The translations under genes were made by a program, and so were the position numbers. Shown piece by piece: positions 1 to 17,869 of a DNA stretch of 64,000 nt. Origin of the DNA: Undaria pinnatifida (taxonomy: Eukaryota; Sar; Phaeophyceae; Laminariales; Alariaceae). How positions within the stretch are numbered: position 1 is the stretch's first letter; each line of letters begins with the position of its first letter. Location: the NCBI GenBank assembly GCA_012845835.1, contig JABAKD010000006.1, positions 1,162,116 through 1,226,115 of the forward strand, written 5' to 3'. The notes under the pieces were generated by a model. That model had not been told where the DNA came from, did no database searches, and worked only from the letters and a program-made list of their open reading frames with translations.

Positions 1-37
1 TCCTCAAACAAACGCGCAAGTCAGATAAGAAAAACGA

Positions 38-145
38 GGGTTCAGCATTCCCCCTGCTCATCGATTTTCATCGAATTTTGCCAGCTTACGCTCTCGCGCT
101 TTCCATGAATCTATGTTTTGCTCACGAGAAAGCCCTCTGCAGTGG
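38..145 (-). repeat. tRNA-derived SINE-A, degenerate fragment
   Basis: It contains the SINE-A core (GCTCATCGATTTTCATCGA, CTCTCGCGCTTTCC) but lacks the tRNA-like head. It ends near the first rhodanese exon. Confidence 0.65.
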
Positions 146-187
146 TACGAGTGACATACTAATCACACTGTTCTGCCTTAGTCCCTC

Positions 188-7007
<6,820 letters not shown>

Positions 7008-8400
7008 GCAATCCGTCTATTTACTGATCTTGCTCGCCTAGAGCTAAGGAACGAAGAGCGATCGTTTTGGTTCGCGAGGTGGTCTGTCCAATGCCACGAG
7101 AAGGGGCACGGTAAAGTGGAGACTATTCTTCACGAAATGTTTTGTCGAATTTAAGCGTGTTGTTATGTGTAGGAAGCACTTGTGCTACATAATGGAGGGG
7201 TTTCCGGGCGTATTGGGAAGGATTATGATGGAAACAGCCATCGATCTTACTCCTCTCTTGACGCCTGACGTGGGAATTTCTGGCACAAGAACGGGTGCGT
7301 CTCTTCCCCGCTTATCTCGTGAAACGACAAAATATCGTGATACAAGGGTTCGCAAACGCTTGGACGCAGGCTAGGGTGAGGTACTGAGCCACGAGCGCGA
7401 GCGGCCTACGCTCGGACACGTGCTACAATAGAAGTAGCACTTTACTTGTCGGCTATTTGTTTTTCTGGATACTGGGACCCTTTAACCACGAAATGGTCGA
7501 AATTCCGTTGTTTTTTCGCAAGATTAATGTATTTATACCTACAGCATGTAGACCATCATGAGTGCGTTCATCAAGAAGTTTTGCGTTTCTTACAAAATTT
7601 TCGCAAAAACAGAAGCGTTTTGTTTTTTAGTGAAGCGTAGACCATTCTTCAAGCGAGGGTCGTCACAAAAGCCGTGGTGCACTTCTAACGGTAGTTAATT
7701 TGTCTTGTAACACTATTCTAACGACGTCAGCTGTGACTTTGACGAATTTAAGGTCGACACTCATCCTTGCAAGCTGCGTTGTTGGTACCTACTTGTAATA
7801 TACTATGTGGGTGAGTTTTTTCACTTAATGGGAGTGGTCCTGTTTTCTTGTTCTGTCTTTTTTGTACATGTCTGTGTCGTGTTATCATCAAAGCGTTCTT
7901 TGTACCCTTAATTATTAGTGCGGGGGGTCCATCGTTGACAGGGTGAAACTACGCACAGAAAAGGAAAGCCCCGCCACCTTTGAGGCGAGCTCGCCTACGC
8001 TACGCTACGACTGTGTTCGATGGAGGTTCGGTATCCCTGGCAAGATCAGCCAATAAACAAAAGGATGAAGTTGAGTCAAACGCTATTATTGAACAATGGC
8101 GGGTGCTTTTCGGCCCCTTTTTTTGTTTCATAATTCACTCTTCTAACAGTGGACCTCCGTAATAGAGGTGTAATGCTATAACACCGTACGCAGCCTCGGC
8201 CACCCCTGGTGTCACACGCGTTGGCATGGATGAATGCGCGGGACTGGGGACCCTGCCCGGGAGTCCTGACGTCCGCAGGACCCGGTATCGCTCCGGATGT
8301 AGCTAGTGGAGGTGAATTAATCACCAGCGGTAGCCACAGCGGGTCTAGGGGTGGTTCTGCGACCGCCCCCTGCGGCAGGCAGCTGTGTCTCGGCGTGGAC
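7008..8400. other. No gene seen
   Basis: After the rhodanese stop the sequence has short frames only, repeat H (7725-7828), and a GC-richer stretch (8170-8405) that I do not recognise. Confidence 0.5.
7725..7828. repeat. Dispersed repeat H
   Basis: The block GACGTCAGCTGTGA ... GACGAATTTAAGGTCGACAC ... GCAAGCTGCGTTGTTGGTA recurs at 43612-43705. Its CTCACAGCTGA / GCTTGCAAAGATGAGT core recurs at 17100, 21520, 32550, 35165, 43060 and 63690 and is also the inner part of the 46392 foldback. Confidence 0.6.
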
Positions 8401-8409
8401 ACATGGCGC

Positions 8410-8625
8410 TTGACGCGTGCTACGATAGAGGTGTGCACCACTTTTTTTTCTTAACACTACCCCTCACTTTGGGAGCTTAAGACATGATCATCCTCCCAAA
8501 AACTGATTCGGAGAAAACCAAAACTGCTATGATGGTACCGGATGAAAATCCCATGGCCTACGTACACGACGAGAATCATGCAAAAAAATAAGTCGTCTTC
8601 TTCACGACGATTTTGGGTTGAGGCC
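8410..8625 (-). mobile_element. MITE-A, partial copy
   Basis: The GCGTGCTACGATAGAGGTG end, GAGCTTAAGACATGATCATC and GACGACGAGAATCATGC blocks are present. The other terminal repeat is lost after CACGACGATTTTGGGTT. Confidence 0.65.
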
Positions 8626-9041
8626 ATGCGATTCGCTCATCAGGTTGAATTTTTTTCATATGATTTTATCAAAAAAAAGGGAGATTATGCTGGTTGTAGT
8701 TGTAGTGTACACAGCTCCCCCAAGTCGGGAGCCTCATCAAACGTAAGCGCGTCCCTACCGAAACATGTGTTACATGAGGCGACCGAGGACCCAGGCCTCG
8801 CGCCAGGGAGTGGGGCAGCGTCGGGGACCATCCGCCGGGACATCCTCAAGCGCGCGTGTACTAGGTGGCACGCAGGAGGCTGCAGCAGAATTCAGTTGAT
8901 CAACCGCGGCAGAGAGGAGGGGGGCGGGCGCCAGTTACAGCCATAACGCACCCAGCGGGGGTTCCGCCGCCAGTGGGACGCGAGTTGGACGACTGCGCCG
9001 GCGCGGATGAATACAGGGGCGAGGGAACCAGCCCTCGCGCC

Positions 9042-9054
9042 AGTAGTAGTAGTA

Positions 9055-9130
<76 letters not shown>

Positions 9131-9136
9131 TAGTAG
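9042..9136 (+). repeat. (AGT)n microsatellite between duplicated flanks
   Basis: About 30 AGT units. The sequences around it (8870-9040 and 9140-9290) are related to one another: both hold GAACCAGCCCTCGCGCCAGT, CACCCAG(C/T)GGGGGTT and TGGGACGCGAG. Confidence 0.85.
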
Positions 9137-9504
9137 ACAGGCAAGGGAACCAGCCCTCGCGCCAGTGGGGCTACAAGAACGGCAGCTGATCGATCGCAGC
9201 ACGCGGGGAGGGCTCGGACGCCCGAGACAGTCAGCATGCACCCAGTGGGGGTTTCACTGCCGTTGGGACGCGAGAGGCAGGTGGTTAGATGGATGAGTTA
9301 GGGAGACAGGAGGGGAAGTCCTCGAGCCTGGGAGGGGGAGGGGGGGGATTGCAGTAACGGCTGCCCGTTCCACAGCAATTGAGAGGGAGGTGACAGCCTA
9401 CGTTGTCTGGCGTTCCGGCCGACCACAACAACAGTCGACGATACTGACCGGTTGGTGCTACGGAAGCGCGTCGATGGCAGGGGTCATCCATTTTGTTTCT
9501 CAAG

Positions 9505-9885
9505 GACGCGTGCTGCAATAGACTAGAGATGTACATTTTTTTGGCGATTTTTTTTTCTGAATGACGGGAGCTTCTTAACCCACAATCGTCGGGAAAAAAA
9601 AAGTAATGAGCCATATTTTTGCATGATTCTCGTTGTGTACGTATTATTAGGCGATGGGGTGCTTTATCCCCATTCTAGTAACAGTTTTTTTCTTTTTCCT
9701 CCCACATCGGTTGCTTGGGATAGAGGTCTTAACCCCTTTACAACTGGAAACCCGTTTTTGGTGACAAAATTACTTGGATTTCGTATAGGGAGAGGTTTGG
9801 GGGCTCTAAAGGGTTAAGCTCTCCCAAATTGAGGAACCCCAGAAAAAATTTGGTGCACCCTCTATTATCGCAGCACGCGTCTATG
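9505..9885 (+). mobile_element. MITE-A carrying a nested TTAA element
   Basis: Both ends are present (GCGTGCTGCAATAG and its inverted counterpart TATTATCGCAGCACGC). The inner GTCTTAAGCTCCC site seen intact in other copies is interrupted by the 89-base element at 9729-9817. Confidence 0.75.
9729..9817 (+). mobile_element. TTAA-flanked piggyBac-like mini-element
   Basis: It starts TTAACCCCTTTACA and ends CTAAAGGGTTAA: short inverted repeats with TTAA on both sides. Uninterrupted MITE-A copies show a single TTAA at this place (33638 region has TCCTAAGC, 13270 has TCTTAAGC), which supports a TTAA target-site duplication. Confidence 0.75.
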
Positions 9886-10399
9886 CCCCACCTTGAGCGT
9901 GATTAAGAGAAAAACAACAGCAGCTCTACCCGGATGAGCAATCCCACGACCTTAGGTATGCAAACACGCCATTTAGAAAATACGGGTATTCTTCCAAAGG
10001 AACCCCGTCATTCAGGGAAAAAAAAAAAATGCCGAAAAGTGCCACTGCCCCACTGCCCCCATCGTGCCACGCGTCGAGACTGGTAGAAGCAATGACGCCG
10101 CGCGGTGGGCGATGCCGACGGAAGGAGGAGCGCAAGCTGCCGGACGTCCTCGCCCTCTTACCCCCTGTCTCATTCATATACTGGCGTCATGTGCTGCTGC
10201 TGGGGCTTCACCACTGAACTGAGCTGAGCAGAAATGCGTGTTGGACAGGCGCTGGCCGGAGCGGCTGCCGCTGCTAGGATCTTCATCTTTGAACTGAGCC
10301 ATTTATCGCCCCCCTCCCCGCGCACTCTTCAACTCCGGCACTCTCCCCCTCCCATCTCATAGCAAAAGCACCCGACGAAACAGTAGGTGCACGCGAACG

Positions 10400-11630
10400 A
10401 CCTCGCATACCGCATTCCCGCACCGCGTGACGTCCAGTGTTTACAATGGGCTGTTGGACGAGACCGCTGTCATGGATATCTTGTTCGTGTATGGAACTTG
10501 CATTGCCCGCGCTCTCTACATTTCATTGCGGACGCAATCCCCCGAGGAGGGCTCGTGAGACCACGAGCCCGACTCCAGCTCCGGATGCGGTGCGCCGAGA
10601 TGTGGACGCACGCCCCCTTTTCTCCGCCGTTTTTTTTTTCATTTACCTCGGGCAATCCGGCGGGCGCGCCGCATGAAATGATGTTGCGGAGCAGAATCTC
10701 CGACGCTGGGAGCCTCCACCAAAAGGTGCCGTACACGTCGCCAAAAGAGACGGCGGATCTGTTGCGGAGTGTTCAGACGAGCACGGAGGAAGCGGATAGT
10801 AATGAGACAGCAGGTGATAGCTTCCATTCCAAAGTGACTGGAGCCTGTCCTGTGACTACGGACTCGACCATGGCGGTCTTCAGTGCGAGAACAACAATAC
10901 GCCCCCCCCCCCCCGCGCAGCCAAAAATTGCACGCGCCGCGGGCAGGATGTGGGGAAGGATTAGGGCTAGCTTCAGAATTTGCATGCGCTTCGGGCAGTA
11001 TGTGGGGGGAACATGGAGGCTGCTTGCTTTCTCCTGTTAGCTCGTTCATTAACGGTGCTCCTTGGACACCGGGGAGGGGGGGGTCGTTGACAAGAGCAAC
11101 ACTCGTTTAGGGGTTGTCGTGACGGGGAAACAACAGGGCCGCCTTGCAGGAGAACATGTCACCTGGCAGAATTCCTGGCGCTGACTCTGCCTGCAAGTCT
11201 TATCATACTACCGAGTTGAGCGGCGCATTGTTCAGCTGCCGCAACCATTCGCACCAAAGAAGAAAATACATCCGCAGATGTCTGGCGCACACGCGCTGGG
11301 TATGTTCAATCGAGCCGTAGAAGAGGTCCGGCCGGACGGACCAAGACGTGGCGACGCCCAACCCGCTCCCGCCGACGATCAAGCTGTGGAATGTTCTGTC
11401 GGTTTTTGGCAGCACTCGCCAGACGGCTGCTTCAAGCGGCGATCACGATTCGCGTAAGACTCAGGCTGGCGACATTTAGCAATAGTCCTCCTGCTCCAAT
11501 ACCCATTGCGTACCCCACGCGCGGTAACAGACAGCCGAGGAATGCCGCCCGAGAAACCTCGGAGAAGGCTGCAATCATGATACACGCGATAGTCAGCGTG
11601 CCGCTATCATTTCAGCGGGAGCGGGGTTAA
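10400..11630. other. Unrecognised protein-like fragments
   Basis: Several stretches read like protein but cannot be joined. On + at about 10432-10557 is VYNGLLDETAVMDILFVYGT, continuing to SPEEGS and a stop. On - at about 10650-10745 is VYGTFWWRLPASEILLRNII, ending at a possible donor GAG|GTAAAT. On - at about 11440-11605 is a hydrophobic LTIACIMIAAFSEVSRAAFL. None shows a family motif I recognise. They could be exons of an unknown gene or relics of one. Confidence 0.3.
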
Positions 11631-12160
11631 CCCCTTTAGGGCCCCCAAAAGCCTTCCCTCTAATAATTCCAAGTAGTTTTGTCCCCAAAAACGGGTTTTC
11701 AGTTTTAAAGGCGTGAAGGAAACTCGCGGGTCGAGTAACCCCGTTCAGGGCCCCCAAAAGCCTTCCCTATAATATTTCCAAATAGTTTTTTTCCCAAATA
11801 ACGGGTTTCCAGTTGTAAAGACGTGAAGGAAACTCGCGGATTAGGTAACCCCTTTAGGGCCCGAAAACCAATCCCTATATTATTTTCCAAGTAGTCTTGT
11901 CCCCAAAAACGGGTTTCCTGTCCTTCAAAAGGCGTTGAGGAAACTCGCGGGTCGAGTAACCCCTTGAGGCCCCCAAGACCGATCCCTATACAATTTCCAA
12001 ATAGTTTTGTCCCTAAAAACGAGTTTCCAGTTGTGAAGGGGCGTTGAGGAAGTTCGCGGGTCGAGTGACCCCTTTAGGGCCCCCAAAAGCCTTCCCTAAT
12101 ACTATTTCCAAGTAGTGTTTTCCCCAAAAACGGATTTCCAGTTAGTTGTAAAGGCGTTAC
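11627..12160 (+). repeat. Tandem array of five TTAA-type mini-elements
   Basis: Five units of about 110 bases, each with TAACCCCTTTAGGGCCCCC, CCTTCCCTA, CCCAAAAACGGGTTTCCAGT, TAAAGGCGT and a spacer GAGGAAACTCGCGGGTCGAG. Starts are near 11627, 11736, 11846, 11957 and 12065. Confidence 0.75.
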
Positions 12161-12477
12161 TGTCGCGCTCGGCCGCAACGAGGAGCCCAATGCCAAGCTG
12201 GGGACCAAAGTCCCACCCGAAGACCACACCGCGGTGTCCGCGGCCGCGACGGCGGCGGTTCCAGCGGGTGTCACCGAGTTAATGGAGCAGGGTATGCCCC
12301 ACCCCGACGGGTAATGGAACGGGGCATGCCCCACCCCCGACGCATGGCACGGTATACAGCCGCGTGCTACGTTGAAGATATTTTCTGAATTCTGACCGGA
12401 CTCCTTATAATAGCCGCCTGGGCAAATCTTCGGAATGTCATTACTGTTTCGCAAAAATGATTGTTTGGTGTATGTTG

Positions 12478-12850
12478 AGGAATTAGTGGGGTATTAGTCC
12501 GTTAGACCACTTGCAAAAGGTTAACCAATAGCTTACCCAAACTTAGCCTTATAACACTCTCCCCCCCTGAAACGGCGGGGTACCAGGTCGGCCGGATATA
12601 CGGGCGGACCTGTCAATTATCCAAGCCGTTCCATTTCCTGGGGATGCCGGTGAGAGTATTTTTCAAGTTCGACATGGGGACAGTCTGAAAGGGTTTATTA
12701 TGGTGGATGTGGGATTTGAACCCAGGACCCAAAAAAACCATGGTCTGTCGACGACGCCATTTGTTAAGGAATTAGTGGGGTATTAGTCCGTTAGACCACT
12801 TGCAAAAGGTTAACCAATAGCTTACCCAATAGCTTACCCAAACTAAGCCT
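12478..12850 (-). repeat. Direct repeat with tRNA-like A and B boxes
   Basis: An almost identical stretch of about 78 bases (starting GAATTAGTGGGGTATTAGTC) occurs at 12478 and again at 12767, 289 apart. Between them, on the - strand, are GTGGTCTAACGG and CTGGGTTCAAATCCCA, which resemble tRNA promoter boxes. The rest does not fold as a tRNA; probably a SINE relic. Confidence 0.45.
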
Positions 12851-13055
12851 TATAACATGTACCTAGCGTACCTATTCTAAACAAAAGGCCACGGGTTTTG
12901 CGCTTTCAGTTTCCTCATACATATCATACCACAACACACGTTCTTCGGGTGATGTATACCAACCATTCATTGTTGTTTATCAAGCCGAGAAACCTTGCAG
13001 GGCCAAAATCAGCAATGGATGCTGTACCGATACCGTATTATTACTACTGTGTCAT

Positions 13056-13352
13056 TAGACGCATGCTACGATAGAGGTATACCTTTTTTTGGGCGAAAAT
13101 GGTTTTCTGAATGACGAGGCTCCTTAACCTTACCAATACATCGTCGGAAAAAAAAAAAATAATAGGCCATTTTTTTGTTTCATGATTATCGTTGTGTACT
13201 TAATACGCGATGGGATTTCTTCATCGGGGTAGAGGTTTTATTTTTCTCCAAATCAGTTTTTGGGAGGATCATGTCTTAAGCTCCCAATTGAGGAGTAGTA
13301 TTAGAAAAAAGTGGCGTCTGCACAAGGTCTGCACCTTTATCTTAGCACGCGC
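13056..13352 (+). mobile_element. MITE-A, full copy
   Basis: Both termini (GCATGCTACGATAGAGGT and the inverted TATCTTAGCACGC) and the intact ATCATGTCTTAAGCTCCC inner block are present. Confidence 0.75.
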
Positions 13353-13529
13353 CTATACTACCTCGAAGTATCAATATTAATAGCGTGTATGTACAGCGAA
13401 TATCATTGGAACACGAACGAGATTCCAACGACAGTGCGTGCATACGGTACGTATTATTCTCAATCGAGTCCCGTCGATCAGAAAAAGCTTTTCGCGGGTC
13501 GGATTACATCTCGGTATGGTGTATCAGTC

Positions 13530-13830
13530 GGATGGGGTCTCAGGGTGATCCGGCCCGACCCGTGATACTTGAAAACCTCCCGACCCGACTCGACTCGACC
13601 GGTCCCGTGATATTCCCAACACCTCCTGGCCCGACCAGATCAGGGGGTTCCTAACTCTCACGGGTAGAGTCGGGTGGGGTCAGGAGGTCTCACCGGGTCG
13701 GGTCGGGTCGAGTCAGGTCGGGGTCGTGTCAGGCGGTTTTCAAATATCACGGGTCAGGTCAGGTCATGTCGCGTCGGGACACCCTGGCCCGACCCGACTC
13801 GCGAAAAGCGACCTGACCCGTGAAATGCCC
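13530..13830. repeat. GGGTC-rich foldback repeat
   Basis: Runs of GGGTCGGGTC on one side and CCCGACCCGACTC on the other, ended by CAGGGTGATC and ATGCCCTG. The same family is at 20150-20345, 27178-27372 and 33098-33367. Confidence 0.7.
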
Positions 13831-14649
13831 TGAGAAAAAGAAGGACGAAAAGCGCTGTCATAGCGCGCATCCTCCGTGACAGTAATACTCGACAATTTCA
13901 GCTTTTGCGGCGCTCTACCATACTCGAATGCGTGAAGATTGGGTATATTATTGTAGCTGGTGAAAGGAGCCGCGTTACGCTGCTGGAGCGGACACCGCAA
14001 AACAAATAGCGAGGAACAAAGCACACGTCGATCATATGGGTGCTCCCTGTGCCCGCCTTGCCTTGCCGTCCCTTGCCTAGCCTAGCCGAGCCAGCCTGCC
14101 ACCTCATAAAAAAAGGCGTGCCGACGGCGCTATTAACAGCTATCACCTCTAACAAAGAGAAACAAAAAGAGACTGAACGCATCGTCTCTTAACGACGCAA
14201 AAAAACCAGACCGAGATATAAATGCTACAATCTGTAACTCTCGGGAAAAAACATAGACAGAATACACCGCTCACGAACGCAAAAGGGTAGACTGAGTTGT
14301 ACTGTCCCACGTACATAAGACCTGCGACCGAGTTGATTTTTTTCACGCAGTGGCAAGTCACACGGTATACCATGCCACCAACCACACACCGTGCAATCCA
14401 AATATTGCTACCTGGTACAGTATTGGTCCCTCTTCAAAGCCGGTATGTGCCAGACAGGAATACCGGCACTACACCGCATACTGCCACTACTGTTTTTTCC
14501 CTTATGTGCCAAACAATTTCACAGACACTATAGCGGGCAACCGGCACTATAGAGGCACCACACTCCCGTACAGGAAAAGCGCAAAGGTGCGCACCCCGTT
14601 CGAGCAAGAACGCGCGCCCAAGCAATCTAAAATCTCCAGCCATGCACGC

Positions 14650-15340
14650 ACAAAGACGCCAAAAGATCGCGGTTTGACGCGTTTGACTGGCCGCCCCTCT
14701 ACAGACATCTACAGACTCCAGCCATGCCAACGTATCCCGGGAAAACCGCAATGTAACCGCTTCAGGACCTTACCAACATTTCTCTACTTGAAACTCAGTG
14801 CGGGATAATGCTTGCCGTAGCACGGCGGGTTAATTCCTTGACTGACCGCCCCAACCCTGAAACTAGTATATCAAGACCCAAAAAAGAGACCTTCAAGCGC
14901 CCAAACAGAGTCTCCTATTAATGATAGTAGCAGTAATGGCATAGTCGGCTATGAAAGCGCGCTGCGAACTTCAAACCACGCATAAAGGTGCCAAAAATTC
15001 ACGGCTGGAGCCCTTGACTGGCCGCCCCACCTACAGACGTCTATAGACTCCAGCAACGCCAAAATATACTGGGGAAACCGCCGTGTAACCTTTTTGGGGC
15101 TGCACGAACGCATTTCTTCTTGAAGTTAGTATGGGACAATGCTTGCAGTAGCAAAACGGGTTCATTCGTTGACTGACCGCCCCGATACTACAACTACCTG
15201 TATTAAGGCCAAAAAAGAAACCTTCAAGCGCCCCCCCTCAAAAATAAAACAGTGTAGCAAGACCAGAAAAGAAACCTTGGAGCGCTCAAAAAAGACCGTC
15301 CTCGTGGTAGTATCATCTTTGCGCTACAAACTTCAGCTAA
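14650..15340 (+). repeat. Tandem duplication, unit about 331 bases
   Basis: GACTGGCCGCCCC at 14685 and 15015, and GACTGACCGCCCC at 14840 and 15171, fix the period. Within each unit GACTGxCCGCCCC occurs twice, suggesting an older half-unit duplication. Copies are moderately diverged. Confidence 0.7.
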
Positions 15341-15865
15341 AGCAAACATGCTATTCGTATTAATAGGAGACGCAGTTTGATCCCTGGATTGACCCTCATT
15401 TACACTGAAACTAGGATAGTATCTGGTAGAGCATAACAGAGACCTTGACGCGACCAAATAGGACGGTCTCCTTTATACCAGGTAGCCATATTCGGCCATG
15501 CATACGCACAGATGCCGGAACACGTAGCATAGTTCGCCCTGCATGAGCACGAACGTTGGAACACCGCTACGTATATATGTACGTACGAGAAAACTTTGGA
15601 AGTAAAACAATAAAAAAAAAAACTCCCCACAGCCACCGCTCCGAGCCAATACCGCTCCGAGCCAATCCAAGCCTAGCTTTGGGAACGAACCCAGCGAACC
15701 CGCGCCCTCGTCTCAAAAGTCGCCCCCACCGACACCACCCCATCACCGACACCACGCACAACCACAAGACATACTATCATTGAAGCACAAAATCAAATTC
15801 CACAGTGAGCCATCCACCCACCGAGCACGCCCGCGAGAGACACGCAAAAACAGCCAGAACCACGT

Positions 15866-16210
15866 GTCAAAATGACTCTTCATATGTCAAAATGACCGTT
15901 CATGCGTCAAAATGTCTGTTTACACATCAAAATGACCGTTCAAAATGACCATTAACACGTCAAACTGAACATTGCGCATGTCAAAACGCATTCCCACGTC
16001 AAAATGACCAATACAGCGTCAAAATGACCATTCACATGCCACAAATGACCACTTCACATGCCAAAGTGACCATTCCCACGTCAAACGGACCGTTCCCGTC
16101 TCAAAAGAATCATCCACTCATCAGAATGGCCATTCCCACGTCAAAAGGTCATTTCCAAGTCAAAACAACCATTTTCTACCCATCAAAACATTTTTACACG
16201 TCAAATTGGC
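15866..16210 (+). repeat. Minisatellite, unit about 20 bases
   Basis: Degenerate repeats of CACGTCAAAATGACCATTC, about 17 units without regular spacers. Confidence 0.8.
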
Positions 16211-16507
16211 TATTCCCGAGCAAAGGAGACGCTTCTCCCAGTGTCGTCTTCCTACCCCACGCCGCGCCCCCCGCCCTCCCCAGCCCACCACCGACACCGA
16301 CTCCATCATTGCGCCCTTTCCCTTTCCATGGGCGAGCGCCAAGCTCGTGCCAGAACGGCTTTTGGTGCCAAGCTCCCTGTGGGTCGTGACCTTTAGCGTT
16401 GTCCCAGGTGAAAGTAGAACGCCTCTTGACGGGGGCTGCACGCAGCCCCAACCTGCGCCTGCAGCGCCTCACCTTTTTCGGGGAGGGGAGGCGGTCACGA
16501 ACGGGAG

Positions 16508-16790
16508 TAGATGGGGGGAGGGGGGAGGGGGGAGGGAGGGGGGAGGGGGGAGGGGGGAGGGAGGGAGGGAGGGAGGGAGGGAGGGAGGGAGGGAGGGAGG
16601 GAGGGAGGGAGGGAGGGAGGGAGGGAGGGAGGGAGGGAGGGGGGCGGCGACGAGCGGGACGAGATGGGGGGAGGGGGGAGGGAGGCGGCGACGAGCGGGA
16701 CGAGATGGGGGGAGGGGGGAGGGAGGGCAAAGGGAGGAGGGTCGAGGGTGGGATGGTGGGCGGGAAGGGGGGGGGGGGGTAGGTGGTCAG
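16508..16790 (+). repeat. (GGGA)n and GGGGGA purine tract
   Basis: An uninterrupted (GGGA)n run at about 16556-16640 with purine-rich flanks, including two copies of GGCGACGAGCGGGACGAGAT. The open frames here are low-complexity artefacts. Confidence 0.9.
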
Positions 16791-17676
16791 GGTCTTGACC
16801 CTTTCACTACCGGAAACAAATTTCACTCTATTTCCAAGTGTTTTGATGAAAAAAACGTGAGCGAAGGAGTTCAAGGGGTAAAGCAGCATGTGTGTGGGGG
16901 AGTCTGATGGGGTGGAAAATTGGAAAATACGATGGAAAAGGTCGATGTCGTAGCACAGTGTAATTCCAGTGTGACCCTTCGAACACATCAGCCGAACGGA
17001 TAAAATATTTTTACTCTTGATTAGATTTTAACTCATGAAAAACTTACTAAAAGCGAGCGACCAGTCTATTACGCAGCTTGAAAAGACGAGTATCGACTCT
17101 TAAATTTGTCGAACTCACAGCTGACGTTGTTTGCATAATTTTGCAACATGAGCAAAAAACACAAAACATTACGGGCAAAAAGGAACAGAATTGAATACAA
17201 TATATATACAAAGTCTAGATTACGTAAGGTTCCCCTTCGGCCTCCCGGGACGCGGTTGTCTTCAATTCAAGTCCCGAGAGTGTCCCAAGTTGGAAGGGGG
17301 GAGCACAGGCGTTCCTATGACCTATACACGATACAACCCGGTACCTGGTATACCGTAAAAAAGCTCTACAGAAAGCTAAAGAAAAGACATATCAAATTAA
17401 TTAGCCGCCGCGCAATCATCCGGGCAAGCAACACCGATTATCTTAATAGTGGATACCCTGACTAAAGAGCGCCAAGCATAAGAGCGTTCGAGACTTAAGA
17501 GAGTTCAAATCGGCGTGTCCGGCCTACACAAAAATCAATAGACTCCCCTCCACACATAAGAGCTATGTCTAGTTAAGAGCGCAAATTTTTTTGGGTTGTC
17601 GCGGGGCGCTCTTAAATCGAGGTACCAACTGTACGAAGCACAATTGAGTGTGGTCTAGCGCTGGGTTTTAGAATAA

Positions 17677-17869
17677 TTAAAAATCCCTTACCAGCTTCTC
17701 CCTCGCCGTCGGCTCTCCTGGGCGAGAGTAGAGCTTGAGCCCCAGACTGCTGACCACCACGAGGCTAGAAGAAGACGCCATGAAAAGTGCGGCCAGAGCT
17801 GGCGTGAGGGATAGTCCCAGCCAAGGCTTCAGCATGCCCGCGGCCAAAGGGAGTGCAATCACATTGTAA
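17677..17869 (-). CDS. Cu-ATPase last exon: YN and MxxSS helices
   Basis: [20 protein letters not shown] ... [14 protein letters not shown] completes the two helices that supply Cu(I) ligands (Tyr-Asn, and Met with Ser-Ser). The stop TAA is at 17679-17677. A good donor (CTG|GTAAGG) lies 13 bases before the stop, so an extra 3' exon cannot be excluded. Confidence 0.9.

Noticed and set aside
8865-9296. Frames with poly-Ser, poly-Val or poly-Leu
   Set aside because: They are read-through of the (AGT)n microsatellite.
15866-16210. CRISPR-like array of short repeats
   Set aside because: The units abut and are degenerate; there are no uniform spacers.
16399-16988. Long frames on both strands across the purine tract
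   Set aside because: They consist of Gly/Arg or Pro/Ser repeats forced by (GGGA)n.
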